Shown here in pieces: positions 1-9,312 of a stretch of DNA of 64,000 bases. The DNA comes from Domibacillus indicus (GTDB lineage Bacteria > Bacillota > Bacilli > Bacillales > Domibacillaceae), in the NCBI RefSeq assembly GCF_023715895.1, contig NZ_JAMBOO010000002.1, forward strand, positions 62,001-126,000. The letters run 5' to 3'. Within the stretch, counting starts at the first letter, position 1. Each line of letters opens with the position of its first letter. The notes beneath the pieces are model-generated. The model had not been told where the DNA came from. It searched no databases and worked only from the letters and a program-made list of their open reading frames with translations. The translations under genes were made by a program, and so were the position numbers.

Positions 1-806
1 TCTAAAATAGCGTTAGAGATTTTAAAGTTTTTAATAAACCGTCCGTTAACAATCATCGACATATAATTTCGCGACGCACGTGTCACTTCGGGAAGCGACA
101 CGAAGCCGGACAGCCGAAAATCGAGCGACTGCGCTTCGACCGGAATCATTTGCTTGGCAATAGACGTTCCGTAAATAGCGGCAAGCACCTGTCTTGCATC
201 GCCGTTTCCGTTTGTTTTTAATAGCTCACGGCCATTATGGCGGAGACGGAACGACACATCCGGGCGGCTTAAAGCCATCCGGTTGACCCCGTCGGTAATA
301 TTGCCAAGTTCCGTATGAACGCTTTTCATGTATTTCAGTCGGGCCGGCGTATTAAAAAACAGGTTCGAAACCGTAATTTCCGTTCCTTTACGGGCAGGCC
401 CCGGCCGCTTGGACTGAATGGCGCCGCCGGACAAAACAATCTCCGTCCCGGCACCGCTTCCTGTAGACGTAGCCATCGTTACATCAGATACCGAGGCGAT
501 ACTCGGCAGCGCTTCGCCCCGAAAGCCGAGTGTGCGGATGCGGAACAGGTCATTTTCATCTTTAATTTTGCTTGTAGCGTGCCGGTAAAAAGCCCGCTCT
601 ACATCATCCGGCTCTATGCCGGACCCGTTGTCGGTAATCCGGATCAGTCCAAGTCCGGCTTCTTCCACATCAATTTCAACAACCGTGCTTCCGGCATCAA
701 GCGCATTCTCGGTTAGTTCTTTTACAACAGAGGCCGGACGCTCCACCACTTCACCGGCCGCAATTTTATTGGATAATGACTCGTCAAGCTGGCGGATAAT
801 CCCCAT
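1..806 (-). CDS. mutL: DNA mismatch repair protein MutL (3' part cut by window edge)
   Basis: MutL is the ATP-driven matchmaker that couples MutS mismatch recognition to strand incision. The ORF runs off the left edge, so only about the first 268 residues are here. They include the GHKL ATPase signatures: the ENALDAG motif, ITDNGSG (motif I/II) and [14 protein letters not shown] (motif III), all intact. ATG at 804-806 follows a GAGGTGA ribosome binding site, and that site overlaps the mutS stop codon (TGAGGTGA), with 11 nt between the genes, so the two are probably translationally coupled. The C-terminal domain with the DQHAxxER endonuclease motif typical of Bacillus MutL lies outside the window and cannot be checked. 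Confidence 0.97.
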   Translation of the reverse strand, partial: MGIIRQLDESLSNKIAAGEVVERPASVVKELTENALDAGSTVVEIDVEEAGLGLIRITDNGSGIEPDDVERAFYRHATSKIKDENDLFRIRTLGFRGEALPSIASVSDVTMATSTGSGAGTEIVLSGGAIQSKRPGPARKGTEITVSNLFFNTPARLKYMKSVHTELGNITDGVNRMALSRPDVSFRLRHNGRELLKTNGNGDARQVLAAIYGTSIAKQMIPVEAQSLDFRLSGFVSLPEVTRASRNYMSMIVNGRFIKNFKISNAIL

Positions 807-817
807 TTACGTTCACC

Positions 818-3397
818 TCATTTTTTTGCTTCTTTTTGCAGAGCATATAATGTATTCATTGCTTCCATCGGCGTCATTTCCATAATGTCATAGCTGAGCA
901 GCTTGGCAACAATAGACGGATCTTCCTTGGGCGGCTTTGTCTCCTTCTCAACCGGAGCCGGAACAGGTGCTTCATCAAAGAAAGAAAGCTGTCCTTCCTG
1001 GTGAGCGGCAGCCGGCGCATCGTGCTCCTCACGATTTTCTAAAGAGTGCAAAAGCGTTGACGCCCGCGAAATCACCGCCTCAGGAAGGCCGGCCAGCTCC
1101 GCTACATGAATGCCATAGCTTTTATCGGCCGCGCCGTCTCTCACTTTGTGTAAAAAGACGACTTTTCCCTCCTGTTCCGCTGCAGTGACGTGAACATTTT
1201 GCATATGCTCGAGGGATTGGTCCAGCACTGTTAACTCATGGTAATGAGTAGAAAACAGTGTTTTCGCACCAATTGTTGTATGAATATATTCAATCATCGC
1301 CTGTGCAAGTGCCATCCCATCATACGTGGATGTACCGCGGCCAATTTCGTCAAATAAAATGAGCGAGCGATTTGTGGCGCTGACGATCGCATGCTTCGCT
1401 TCAAGCATTTCAACCATAAATGTACTTTGTCCGGACACCAAATCGTCCGCTGCGCCGATCCGGGTGAATATCTGGTCAAAAATTGGCAGCACCGCTTCAT
1501 CTGCCGGCACATAACAGCCGATTTGCGCCAAAATCGCAATCAGCGCTGTCTGGCGCATATACGTACTTTTTCCGGACATATTCGGTCCGGTAATCAGCAG
1601 TACGTTCCGTCCTTCTTCCATGTGGCAGTCATTCGGCACGAATCCTTGCGCGTCCATTACTTTTTCTACAACCGGATGGCGGCCTTCTTTAATCCACATC
1701 CGGCCGTCCTTTGAAAACACCGGGCGGACAAACCGGCGCGACTCACTTACCGCCGCAAAGCATTGCAGCACATCCACTTCACTCACCATGCGGGCAAGGA
1801 GCTGCAGGCGCGGAATAAAGCTTTTCACGTGCTCGCGCAGCTCGCAAAACAGATCATACTCAAGCTCCACCATTTTTTCGTTTGCTTCTAAAATAAGGGC
1901 TTCTTTTTCTTTCAGTTCCGGTGTGACAAAGCGCTCGCAATTGGCGAGTGTCTGCTTGCGCTCATACCGGCCTTCTTCAAGCAAGCCAAGATTGGCTTTC
2001 GTTACTTCAATATAGTAGCCAAAAATGCGGTTGTAGCCGATTTTCAGCGATTTAATGCCTGTTTTCGCACGTTCCTGCTGCTCGAGTTCCGCGATCCACT
2101 GCTTGCCGTTACGGGAAGCATCCCGGTATTCATCGAGCTGATCATGGAACCCGTCCCGGATCATGCCGCCTTCTTTTACCGAGATTGGAGGCTCTTCCAC
2201 AAGTGCCTGCTCCAGCTCGTCCAAAAGCTCCTCGCACGGATCCAATGAATCAGCCAGCTTGTCCAGCTCGGCTCCATTCATTTGTTTTAATACGTGAACA
2301 AGCAAAGGAATTTGTCCAAGTGATTTTTTCAACTGAACCAAATCACGCGCATTTACACTGCCAAAAGCGACCCGGCCGGCAAGCCGCTCTAAATCATACA
2401 CTTCTTTCAGCTGTTCACGCAGTTCTTCCCGCTCAAAAAAAGCTTTGATAAATGTGTCTACAACCTCCAGGCGGCGGCCGATTTCTTTTTCATCGAGCAG
2501 CGGACGGTCAATCCACTGCTTTAGTAAACGCCCGCCCATGGCGGTTTTTGTTTCATCCAGCAGCCAGAGCAGCGAGCCTTTTTTCCCTTTTGAACGGATC
2601 GTTTCTGTCAGCTCTAGATTTCGTTTTGAAAAGTAATCGATATTCATATAATCACGAATTTCATACGGCTCTGCCGGCTGCAGGTGGTCGAGGCTGCGTT
2701 TTTGCGTCCGGTGCAGGTAATGATACAAGCGGGCTGTGGCCTGGCGGAGCAGTCCGTGCGTCAGCTGGCTCAAAAGAGGGCTGAATGAATCTTCTGCCGC
2801 CGCTTCCTCTACCGAAAGAACCGCGCCAAGCCGGCTGTGTATCTGCTTTGCTTCCAGCTCATCCAGCGTGCCGTCCGTAATTACTTCCTTTACCCCGTAA
2901 GCTGCCAGCTCATGAAGAGCCGCATCAAACGAAGGAAAAAGCGCTGTTTTACACTCGCCTGTTGTCACATCCGCTGCCGCTACCGCATAATCATTGCCGG
3001 AACGCTCGAACACCGCCAAGTAATGATTTTCTTTTTCTTGAATGCCGGACCCTTCCATCATGGTCCCCGGCGTAATGACCTGTACAACTTCCCGTTTGAT
3101 CACGCCTTTTGCCTGCTTCGGATCTTCCCGCTGCTCGCAGATGGCTACTTTATGGCCTGCTGCGACCAGCCGCTCTATGTACCCTTTGGCAGAATGATAG
3201 GGCACGCCGCACATCGGAATCCGGTCTGCGCTGCCGCCGTCCCGCGATGTTAAAGTGATTTCTAGTATCTGGCTTGCATTTAATGCATCCTCAAAAAACA
3301 TTTCGTAAAAATCGCCGAGGCGAAAAAATAAAAAGGCATCTTGGTAGTCTGCCTTTACACGCAAATATTGCTGAATCATTGGAGTATATTGTGCCAT
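818..3397 (-). CDS. mutS: DNA mismatch repair protein MutS
   Basis: Recognises base mismatches and small loops and recruits MutL. The protein has 859 residues, the usual length for Bacillus. Near the N-terminus is the mismatch-reading Phe-X-Glu motif (F30-Y31-E32 in GDFYEMF). Near residue 600 is the Walker A loop GPNMSGKST, followed by the Walker B/signature [12 protein letters not shown] and the STHYHELT segment of the ABC-type ATPase. The frame is open 14 codons further upstream, but ATG 3395-3397 has a good AGAGAGGA site 7 nt before it and gives the family N-terminus MAQYTPM, so I start there. It forms an operon with mutL and is preceded by the cotE terminator. Confidence 0.97.
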   Translation of the reverse strand: MAQYTPMIQQYLRVKADYQDAFLFFRLGDFYEMFFEDALNASQILEITLTSRDGGSADRIPMCGVPYHSAKGYIERLVAAGHKVAICEQREDPKQAKGVIKREVVQVITPGTMMEGSGIQEKENHYLAVFERSGNDYAVAAADVTTGECKTALFPSFDAALHELAAYGVKEVITDGTLDELEAKQIHSRLGAVLSVEEAAAEDSFSPLLSQLTHGLLRQATARLYHYLHRTQKRSLDHLQPAEPYEIRDYMNIDYFSKRNLELTETIRSKGKKGSLLWLLDETKTAMGGRLLKQWIDRPLLDEKEIGRRLEVVDTFIKAFFEREELREQLKEVYDLERLAGRVAFGSVNARDLVQLKKSLGQIPLLVHVLKQMNGAELDKLADSLDPCEELLDELEQALVEEPPISVKEGGMIRDGFHDQLDEYRDASRNGKQWIAELEQQERAKTGIKSLKIGYNRIFGYYIEVTKANLGLLEEGRYERKQTLANCERFVTPELKEKEALILEANEKMVELEYDLFCELREHVKSFIPRLQLLARMVSEVDVLQCFAAVSESRRFVRPVFSKDGRMWIKEGRHPVVEKVMDAQGFVPNDCHMEEGRNVLLITGPNMSGKSTYMRQTALIAILAQIGCYVPADEAVLPIFDQIFTRIGAADDLVSGQSTFMVEMLEAKHAIVSATNRSLILFDEIGRGTSTYDGMALAQAMIEYIHTTIGAKTLFSTHYHELTVLDQSLEHMQNVHVTAAEQEGKVVFLHKVRDGAADKSYGIHVAELAGLPEAVISRASTLLHSLENREEHDAPAAAHQEGQLSFFDEAPVPAPVEKETKPPKEDPSIVAKLLSYDIMEMTPMEAMNTLYALQKEAKK

Positions 3398-3429
3398 GTC
3401 GCATTCCTCTCTGTCTTTCTTCTTCTGAT

Positions 3430-3438
3430 AGTATAGCA
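3430..3438 (-). promoter_or_regulatory. Possible extended -10 promoter for mutSL
   Basis: Reading the minus strand, TATACT (3430-3435) is preceded by TGC, an extended -10 arrangement, directly after the T-run of the cotE terminator. No good -35 is visible at 17 bp. It would give a leader of about 25 nt before mutS. This is inference from sequence only. Confidence 0.35.
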
Positions 3439-3442
3439 CACG

Positions 3443-3474
3443 AAAAAAAAGCGGGAAAACGGTTCGTTCCCCGC
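3443..3474 (-). terminator. Factor-independent terminator after cotE
   Basis: On the minus strand a GC-rich stem (arms at 3451-3461 and 3465-3474, one unpaired base) is followed by eight T residues (3443-3450), just after the cotE stop. It separates sporulation-specific cotE from mutSL. Confidence 0.8.
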
Positions 3475-3482
3475 CAGCTCAT

Positions 3483-3983
3483 TTAGTGGTCATGATGTTC
3501 TTCTGCTGTTTCCCGCTCGCAATCCCATTCGTCTTCGTAGTCATGAAACGCCACGCAGACTTTTGTCTCACCTGTGACTTCTACAAGCAATTCGCGTTCC
3601 GCCTGCACGTTGATTTTTGTACCGCAGTCAGAAATGACGGCTTCCTGGCAATTTGGCTGCTGCAGCACTTTTACCCAAACATGATCATCTCCGTCGTACT
3701 CATCATCCCGGTACGTTAATTTCAACACGTCTTTGTATTCAACTTTATCCGTGACAACAGCCGTTTTCGTGTGGTTGTGGTAGGAATACCAGACGTTGAT
3801 TTCATACGTGCCAAATACTTCTACTTTATTGCCGGCTTTTTTCGCTTTGTACTCGTGGTTGATAATCCAGCAGCCTAAAATGCCGGACGGCTTATTCGGC
3901 GGCAGAACAGCATGGTGCGACTGCGTATACTTCCGGCCTTTGGCAACGACAGACTTTGTGATGATCTCGCGGAATTGGCTCAA
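3483..3983 (-). CDS. cotE: Spore coat morphogenetic protein CotE
   Basis: CotE forms a ring around the forespore and is required for assembly of the outer coat. This copy has 166 residues (about 180 in B. subtilis) and keeps the family opening [14 protein letters not shown], the central INVWYSY segment, the KVLQQPNC motif and the acidic C-terminus, which here ends in a His/Glu-rich tail (EEHHDH). The only start that fits is TTG at 3981-3983, preceded by AGGAGGG at 9 nt. It is a single-gene unit with its own SigK-type promoter upstream and a terminator downstream, consistent with mother-cell expression. Confidence 0.95.
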   Translation of the reverse strand: MSQFREIITKSVVAKGRKYTQSHHAVLPPNKPSGILGCWIINHEYKAKKAGNKVEVFGTYEINVWYSYHNHTKTAVVTDKVEYKDVLKLTYRDDEYDGDDHVWVKVLQQPNCQEAVISDCGTKINVQAERELLVEVTGETKVCVAFHDYEDEWDCERETAEEHHDH

Positions 3984-4013
3984 TCTGTTGTCCCTCCTCT
4001 GATGTGGTCTTCC

Positions 4014-4042
4014 TATTGTATGCAGAGGAAGTGAGACGGGTG
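4014..4042 (-). promoter_or_regulatory. SigK-type (late mother cell) promoter of cotE
   Basis: On the minus strand CACC (4039-4042), 16 bp, then CATACAATA (4014-4022). This matches the SigK consensus mACm-16-CATAnnnTA at every defined position. The -10 also resembles the SigE -10, but I see no SigE -35 at the right spacing. B. subtilis cotE has both SigE and SigK promoters, so a further promoter may exist. The start would lie about 20-25 nt before the cotE TTG. Confidence 0.65.
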
Positions 4043-4052
4043 CCCAAGATTG

Positions 4053-4080
4053 AAAAAAATCCCGCCTAAAAGGCAGGATT
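4053..4080 (-). terminator. Terminator after ricA
   Basis: Inverted repeat aatcccgcct/aggcaggatt (4059-4080) with a 2-3 nt loop, followed on the minus strand by a run of T (4053-4059), starting 6 nt after the ricA stop. Confidence 0.85.
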
Positions 4081-4085
4081 GTTTT

Positions 4086-4523
4086 TTACGAGCAGCTCCC
4101 TGACGGGCGGTTTCTTACCTGGGCGCCTGTTTCACCACGAAGCAGGTCGCCGCCTGTTTCCATAATAATATTGTCGGTCACTTTGTTAGAGATGGCTGTC
4201 GCAACCATTTGTAAAATGGCGTTTACATCTGTCTGCGACTGCTTGAATTGCTGCACGATCGGCATTTCATCAAGCTCCTGCTCAATTTTAGCGATTTTTT
4301 CTTCTGTTGCCTTCAGCGCTTCTGTTTTTTTATAGTGCTGAAAATTAACAGCTTGCTTTTGCAGGCTTTTTAAACCCGCCATTTTTTCACGGAGCTTCTG
4401 GTTTTCGTGGATTTTGGCTTCTGCCTGTTTAAAAAACGCCACTTCTTCTGTAGCCGAAATCATATTGGCGAGTTCTGTTGCTTTGGCAATAATCTCGTCT
4501 TTTGTGTAAATGGTTTTCTCCAT
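4086..4523 (-). CDS. ricA: RicA (YmcA) regulator of biofilm formation, competence and RNA processing
   Basis: Member of the YlbF/YmcA family. In B. subtilis RicA joins RicF (YlbF) and RicT (YaaT) in the Y-complex, which carries iron-sulfur clusters, stimulates phosphorelay to Spo0A and acts with RNase Y in mRNA maturation. The 145-residue protein is predicted to be mostly helical (residues 10-110), with a tail GGDLLRGETG ending in a single Cys at residue 144, a position that could serve as the C-terminal cluster ligand. ATG 4521-4523 starts 1 nt after the miaB stop, and the ribosome binding site GAGGTGA lies in the end of miaB, so miaB-ricA are coupled. RNase Y itself is encoded 5.7 kb away. 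Confidence 0.93.
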   Translation of the reverse strand: MEKTIYTKDEIIAKATELANMISATEEVAFFKQAEAKIHENQKLREKMAGLKSLQKQAVNFQHYKKTEALKATEEKIAKIEQELDEMPIVQQFKQSQTDVNAILQMVATAISNKVTDNIIMETGGDLLRGETGAQVRNRPSGSCS

Positions 4524-4524
4524 T

Positions 4525-6060
4525 TTAGTTCACCTCGGCCATATTTTCGATTTCTACCGCTTCCCCGTCCATTGACCATGATTTTGTTTCTGTAATACGC
4601 ACTGGAATAATTTTTCCGATGGCCGATTTTGGTGCTTTTACGTTTACAAGCTTGTTCTTAGATGTGTAGCCGGCAAGAACATCCGGATTTTTCTTGCTTT
4701 CTCCTTCAATGAGTACTTCAACGATTTGGCCTTTATACCGCTTCATGGACTCATTAGATAATTCGTTAACAAGGGCATTTAACCGCTGCAAACGCGCTTT
4801 TTTCACGTCCATCGGCACATTATCAACCATTTTTGCAGCCGGCGTGCCTTCACGCGGTGAATACAAGTACGTATAGGCCATTTCAAAGCCGACTTCACGA
4901 TAAAGCGACATCGTTTCTTCGAATTGTTCTTCTGTTTCGTTCGGATAGCCGACAATAATATCGGTTGTCAGTGCTACATCCGGCATTGCTGCTTTGATTT
5001 TGCGCACAAGCTCTAAAAACTGCTCGCGTGTGTATTTACGGGCCATGATTTTGAGGATATCTGTTGAACCGCTTTGTACCGGCAGATGGATATGGTCCAT
5101 CAAGTTGCCGCCTTTAGCGAGCACCTCGATTAAATGGTCGTCAAAATCACGCGGATGGCTTGTTGTAAAGCGTACACGCGGAATGCCGATCTGACGAATT
5201 TCATCCATTAAGTCCCCAAGACGATATTCCATGTCGGTAAAATCTTTTCCATAGGCATTTACGTTTTGGCCAAGCAGCATCACTTCCTGGTAGCCCTGCG
5301 CCGCAAGCTGGCGTACTTCCTGGATGATTTCTTCCGGACGGCGGCTCCGCTCTTTTCCGCGTGTATATGGCACGATGCAGTACGTGCAGAACTTGTCACA
5401 GCCGTACATAATGTTTACCCAGGCTTTTACATTGCCCTGGCGCACTTTCGGAAGGTTTTCGATCACGTCGCCTTCTTTAGACCATACTTCTATAACCATT
5501 TCTTTGGACATGTAGGCTTCATTTAAGATTTCCGGCAGACGGTGAATATTGTGTGTACCGAAAATCATATCCACGTGATGATATGATTTTAAAATTTTGT
5601 TTACCACTGATTCTTCCTGGGACATACAGCCGCAGACGCCCAGAAGCAGGTTCGGGTTATCCCGCTTTAAATGTTTCAGGAACCCGATCTCACCAAACAC
5701 CTTGTTTTCTGCATTTTCACGGATGGCACATGTATTCAGTAAAATAACATCTGCTTCTTCCGGTGTTTCCACCGCATTGTAGCCGAGTGCCATAAAAATA
5801 CCCGCCATGACTTCCGTGTCGTGGGCATTCATTTGACATCCGTACGTACGGATATAAAAGTTTTTGCCATTGCCCATCCCTTGAAAACGATCGTCGATTT
5901 TAAAATCATTGTGATACGCTACTTCTTCTTTTCCGCGCTTTTTAGCGTCTTTTAAAGAAGGCGGCGTGTAAACAGATTGGAAATACTGGCTGTAGTCCTT
6001 AACGGATTTTTTGTCCGATGGACGAGCCTGCTCGCTATTTTTTCGTTGTTCTTCGTTCAT
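4525..6060 (-). CDS. miaB: tRNA-2-methylthio-N6-dimethylallyladenosine synthase MiaB
   Basis: Radical SAM methylthiotransferase that adds a methylthio group to i6A37 of tRNAs. The 511-residue protein has three parts: an N-terminal MTTase domain with cluster ligands C75, C111 and C143 ([24 protein letters not shown]), the radical SAM core with C221-x3-C225-x2-C228 (GCDKFCTYC), and a C-terminal TRAM domain (about 440-505). The N-terminal extension of about 65 charged residues is usual for Bacillus YmcB. ATG 6058-6060 follows GGAAAGGGGA. It has its own SigA-like promoter and heads the miaB-ricA unit. Confidence 0.96.
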   Translation of the reverse strand: MNEEQRKNSEQARPSDKKSVKDYSQYFQSVYTPPSLKDAKKRGKEEVAYHNDFKIDDRFQGMGNGKNFYIRTYGCQMNAHDTEVMAGIFMALGYNAVETPEEADVILLNTCAIRENAENKVFGEIGFLKHLKRDNPNLLLGVCGCMSQEESVVNKILKSYHHVDMIFGTHNIHRLPEILNEAYMSKEMVIEVWSKEGDVIENLPKVRQGNVKAWVNIMYGCDKFCTYCIVPYTRGKERSRRPEEIIQEVRQLAAQGYQEVMLLGQNVNAYGKDFTDMEYRLGDLMDEIRQIGIPRVRFTTSHPRDFDDHLIEVLAKGGNLMDHIHLPVQSGSTDILKIMARKYTREQFLELVRKIKAAMPDVALTTDIIVGYPNETEEQFEETMSLYREVGFEMAYTYLYSPREGTPAAKMVDNVPMDVKKARLQRLNALVNELSNESMKRYKGQIVEVLIEGESKKNPDVLAGYTSKNKLVNVKAPKSAIGKIIPVRITETKSWSMDGEAVEIENMAEVN

Positions 6061-6106
6061 GGTGAATCCCCTTTCCGATCTTTCAAACTATCGTGCACAT
6101 TCCTTA

Positions 6107-6135
6107 AGTATATACCGTTCAAAGACCGCACTCAA
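6107..6135 (-). promoter_or_regulatory. SigA-type promoter of miaB-ricA
   Basis: On the minus strand TTGAGT (6130-6135), 17 bp spacer, TATACT (6107-6112), about 40-50 nt upstream of the miaB start and directly after the korB terminator. Confidence 0.65.
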
Positions 6136-6146
6136 GCAAGGCACAG

Positions 6147-6174
6147 AAAAAGCACAGAGATTTCTTCTCTGCGC
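6147..6174 (-). terminator. Terminator after korB
   Basis: Stem of 9 bp (6152-6160 with 6166-6174, one G-T pair), then TTTTT on the minus strand (6147-6151), starting 9 nt after the korB stop. Confidence 0.75.
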
Positions 6175-6182
6175 CATAAATC

Positions 6183-7064
6183 TTACATAAATTCTTCAAC
6201 AAGCTTCTTAAATGTTTCTTCTCCAAGATCTAGATCCGCTTCAGTGAGCGGCGTTTCCGCGTAGCCTTCAACGAGCTCCTGATAAGAAGGACGCTCTGTA
6301 TCCTGATAAATGATGCCTGTTACCAGGTCATCGTGCTGCATCAGCGTATTCATCGCAGCCTGACGGTCAGATGGATCGTAGCCTTCAATTGTCGAAAGCT
6401 TTGTTAAGTTTTCTTTAAACCAGTCATACGTGTTCACTTTATTATACGTTACACAAGGGCTGAACACATTAATAATAGAAAAACCTTTATGGTTAATACC
6501 CGCTTCAATGATCGCTGTTAAATCTTTCAAATCCGTTGAAAAGCTTTGCGCCACAAACGTAGCGCCTGTTGTAACAGCCAGTTGCATCGGTGACAATGTC
6601 TGCTCAATCGCACCAAGCGGTGTTGATTTTGTTTTAAAGCCGGCCGCTGAACGCGGAGAAGTCTGGCCTTTTGTTAATCCGTAAATTTGGTTGTCCATAA
6701 CGATATACGTTAAATCGATGTTGCGGCGCATCGCATGGATGGTATGACCCATTCCGATCGCAAATCCATCGCCGTCACCGCCGGATGCGATAACTGTCAA
6801 ATCTTTATTGGCCATTTTCACGCCTTGCGCAATCGGAAGCGCCCGGCCGTGAATGCCATGAAGTCCGTATGAATTAATGTAACCGGAAATTCGGCCGGAA
6901 CAGCCGATCCCGGAAATAACCGCTAGTTTTTCGGGCGTTAACCCCACATTGGCTGCCGCGCGCTGAATAGCCGCCTGCACGGAGAAGTCACCACAGCCAG
7001 GGCACCAGTTAGGCTTCACACTATTACGGAAATCTTTAAATGTTGCTGTTGTTGCTGTTGCCAT
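6183..7064 (-). CDS. korB: 2-oxoacid:ferredoxin oxidoreductase, beta subunit
   Basis: Thiamine-diphosphate-binding subunit of a CoA-dependent 2-oxoacid oxidoreductase, most likely 2-oxoglutarate to succinyl-CoA with reduction of ferredoxin. The 293-residue protein shows four cluster-type cysteines (C21 and C24 in WCPGCGD, C55 in GIGCSG, one near 205 in SPCVTYN) and the ThDP motif GDGDGFAIGMGH. ATG follows AAGGAGCTGA located in the end of korA, 2 nt after its stop. The exact substrate cannot be fixed from sequence; KorB of the two-subunit type is the closest family. B. subtilis 168 has tdh-kbl at this position instead. Confidence 0.93.
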   Translation of the reverse strand: MATATTATFKDFRNSVKPNWCPGCGDFSVQAAIQRAAANVGLTPEKLAVISGIGCSGRISGYINSYGLHGIHGRALPIAQGVKMANKDLTVIASGGDGDGFAIGMGHTIHAMRRNIDLTYIVMDNQIYGLTKGQTSPRSAAGFKTKSTPLGAIEQTLSPMQLAVTTGATFVAQSFSTDLKDLTAIIEAGINHKGFSIINVFSPCVTYNKVNTYDWFKENLTKLSTIEGYDPSDRQAAMNTLMQHDDLVTGIIYQDTERPSYQELVEGYAETPLTEADLDLGEETFKKLVEEFM

Positions 7065-7066
7065 GA

Positions 7067-8809
7067 TTAAATCAGCTCCTTGCTGCTCTTAACAATATGA
7101 TGCGGCTGGAATGGATTACCGTCATATTTCAAGATGCTTTTAATTTTATGCGGGTAGCCGGCGTTCATTTTAATGATACTTGCCAGCTGGCCTGTCGCGT
7201 TGTTTTCTACAACAGCGACCTGTTTTGCCGACTCAATAAGCGGCAGAATTTCTTCTGTCGGGAATGGGTGGATCAACCGGATACGCGCATGGTTTACTTT
7301 GATGCCATCCGCTTCAAGACGCTCCATCGCTTCTTCAATCACACCACCGGTAGAATTAAAGCCAATCAATAAAAGGTCTGCTTCCGCATGCTTGGCATTT
7401 TTATAAACAGGGTTCGGGAACACATGTGGCAGGTTTTCGAGTTTTCTCATACGCTTGTCCATTTGTGCGTTCCGGTTAGCTGGCGACTCGGACGGCTTGC
7501 CTGTTTCATCATGCTCAACCCCGGTTACGTGATGAATCCCGCCAACAACGCCCGGAATCACCCGTGGAGATACACCGTCTTGTGTGACTTCATACCGTTT
7601 AAAATAAGATTTATCTTCGCGCGGTGCAATGCCTTCTTTTACCAGTTTTCCGCGGCGGATGTTCACCCGGCTGTAATCGAGCGGCTCCACCGTGTGTTTG
7701 CCAAGTGAAAGCTGCAGGTCAGACAGGACAATTACAGGCACCTGATACTCCTCAGCAATGTTGAACGCTTCTACTGTATCGTAAAATCCTTCTTCTGCCG
7801 TTCCCGGCGCGATCACCACTTTTGGAATTTCACCATGTGTTCCGTAAATCATCGCCATTAAATCAGACTGCTCCTGCTTTGTTGGAAGTCCTGTTGACGG
7901 ACCGCCGCGCTGTGTATCAACGACGACAAGCGGCGTTTCCGTCATGCCGGATAAGCCAATGGCTTCCATCATAAGAGACAATCCCGGACCGGCTGATGCC
8001 GTAAAGGATCGGATACCGCCGTAGTTGGCGCCGATTGCCATCGTCGCAGCTGCAATTTCGTCTTCCGTTTGAATAACGGTGCCGCCGACTTTCGGTAATT
8101 TTTTAATTAAATACTCCATAATTTCCGAAGCGGGTGTAATCGGATAAGCTGCCATTAAACGTACACCTGCTGCAAGCGCACCAAGCGCTATCGCATCGTT
8201 ACCGATCATAAACATCCGCTTCTGTCCATCTGCCGGAGGAAGCTGAAGAGCGCTTGTCCCACCGTCAAGCTGTTCTTTCATGTACGCGTAGCCCTGCTGT
8301 ATAGCTTCCATGTTTTTTTGAACGACCGTTTCACCTTTACGGCCAAAAATCTCTTCTACTACTCCGAGAAACACGGAAACGTCGAGGTTAATAACGGCAC
8401 ATGTAGCACCAACAGCCACCATGTTTTTCATCAGTGAGGTGCCAAGCTCCGTTGCGATTTCGGTAAATGGAACCGCATAAAAACCAGCTTTTGTGTCATC
8501 CGGCTTGACCGGTTTAAACTTCGTATCTGCAATAATAATCCCGTTTGCATGAAGCTCGCGGTAATTCACATCAATCGTTTCCTGGTCAAAAGCCACTAAT
8601 ATATCAAGGTCATCTGCGACCGAGCTTACTTTTTTCGTGCTGACACGAATTTTATTGTTTGTATGTCCGCCTTTAATACGAGATGAAAAGTGGCGGTATC
8701 CGTACAGGTAGTATCCGAGGCGGTTCAATGCCATTGAGAAAATTTCACCTGTACTTTCAATTCCTTCCCCTTGCTGTCCTCCCACTTTCCAAGAAAGCTG
8801 CTCTGCCAT
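7067..8809 (-). CDS. korA: 2-oxoacid:ferredoxin oxidoreductase, fused gamma-alpha subunit
   Basis: Partner of korB. The first 190 or so residues are the gamma (KorC-like) domain that contacts CoA (start SWKVGGQQGEGIES), followed by the alpha domain with the pyrimidine-binding half of the ThDP site (ITPASEIMEYL, ASAGPGLSLMMEAIGLSG, TETPLVVVDTQRGGPSTGLPTK style motifs) and a C-terminal transketolase-like domain (LLIGFNSTGG). The frame opens at GTG 8821, but that codon overlaps the ribosome binding site AAAGGAG; ATG 8807-8809 is 11 nt after it and gives 580 residues. No linked ferredoxin gene lies in the window. Confidence 0.94.
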   Translation of the reverse strand: MAEQLSWKVGGQQGEGIESTGEIFSMALNRLGYYLYGYRHFSSRIKGGHTNNKIRVSTKKVSSVADDLDILVAFDQETIDVNYRELHANGIIIADTKFKPVKPDDTKAGFYAVPFTEIATELGTSLMKNMVAVGATCAVINLDVSVFLGVVEEIFGRKGETVVQKNMEAIQQGYAYMKEQLDGGTSALQLPPADGQKRMFMIGNDAIALGALAAGVRLMAAYPITPASEIMEYLIKKLPKVGGTVIQTEDEIAAATMAIGANYGGIRSFTASAGPGLSLMMEAIGLSGMTETPLVVVDTQRGGPSTGLPTKQEQSDLMAMIYGTHGEIPKVVIAPGTAEEGFYDTVEAFNIAEEYQVPVIVLSDLQLSLGKHTVEPLDYSRVNIRRGKLVKEGIAPREDKSYFKRYEVTQDGVSPRVIPGVVGGIHHVTGVEHDETGKPSESPANRNAQMDKRMRKLENLPHVFPNPVYKNAKHAEADLLLIGFNSTGGVIEEAMERLEADGIKVNHARIRLIHPFPTEEILPLIESAKQVAVVENNATGQLASIIKMNAGYPHKIKSILKYDGNPFQPHHIVKSSKELI

Positions 8810-8952
8810 TGTTTCTAACACTCCTTTAAATATGACCCCATCATTTTTCTGCTTCTCCTAGTGTATCACTTTTAAACTTAAATCACTATACGAATGCTCC
8901 ATCAGTAAAAAATGTCTTTTTGTGTGTTTTATGGTGTCTCCAGGGGGCCACT

Positions 8953-8986
8953 TAAAAAGCATTCCAGCCAAATGGCTGGAATGCTT
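8953..8986 (-). terminator. Terminator after spoVS
   Basis: Perfect 13-bp inverted repeat (8957-8969 with 8974-8986), 4-nt loop, then TTTTT on the minus strand. The stem begins inside the spoVS stop codon region, so the end of the message is very short. Confidence 0.9.
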
Positions 8987-9245
8987 ATCGGGATTGGACA
9001 ATTAATTTCATTGCCGTTCGCGCTTCTCCCGCGATTACAATACTTGTAAAAGCGGGGATACAAATAAGATCGATGCCGCCAGGTGCGACAAATCCTCTCG
9101 CAATAGCGACTGCTTTAACCGCCTGATTCAAGGCGCCTGCTCCGACGGCTTGTATTTCTGCACTGCCTTTTTCCCGCATGGTTCCGGCCAGCGCACCCGC
9201 GACCGAATTCGGGTTTGATTTTGATGATACTTTTAACACATCCAT
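8985..9245 (-). CDS. spoVS: Stage V sporulation protein S
   Basis: Small Alba-like protein of 86 residues, almost invariant in Bacillaceae; in B. subtilis it affects septation and progress past stage V of sporulation. The typical sequence blocks are all there: MDVLKVSSKSNPNSVAGALAG, the AVGAGALNQAVKAVAIARG core and the IPAFTSI segment. ATG 9243-9245 follows AGAAGGGGG at 8 nt. It sits between ymdB and korA as a single-gene unit with a strong terminator. I found a GACGAAT element upstream that resembles a SigH -10, but no matching SigH -35. Confidence 0.97.
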   Translation of the reverse strand: MDVLKVSSKSNPNSVAGALAGTMREKGSAEIQAVGAGALNQAVKAVAIARGFVAPGGIDLICIPAFTSIVIAGEARTAMKLIVQSR

Positions 9246-9312
9246 TCCCTAATCCCCCTTCTAAAGCCTCCATTCGTCTTTCATATATATTCAAAGGAAG
9301 AAGGGCTATGAA

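Noticed and set aside
9246-9312. SigH promoter of spoVS
   Set aside because: A GACGAAT -10-like sequence exists, but no AGGA-type -35 at the needed distance.
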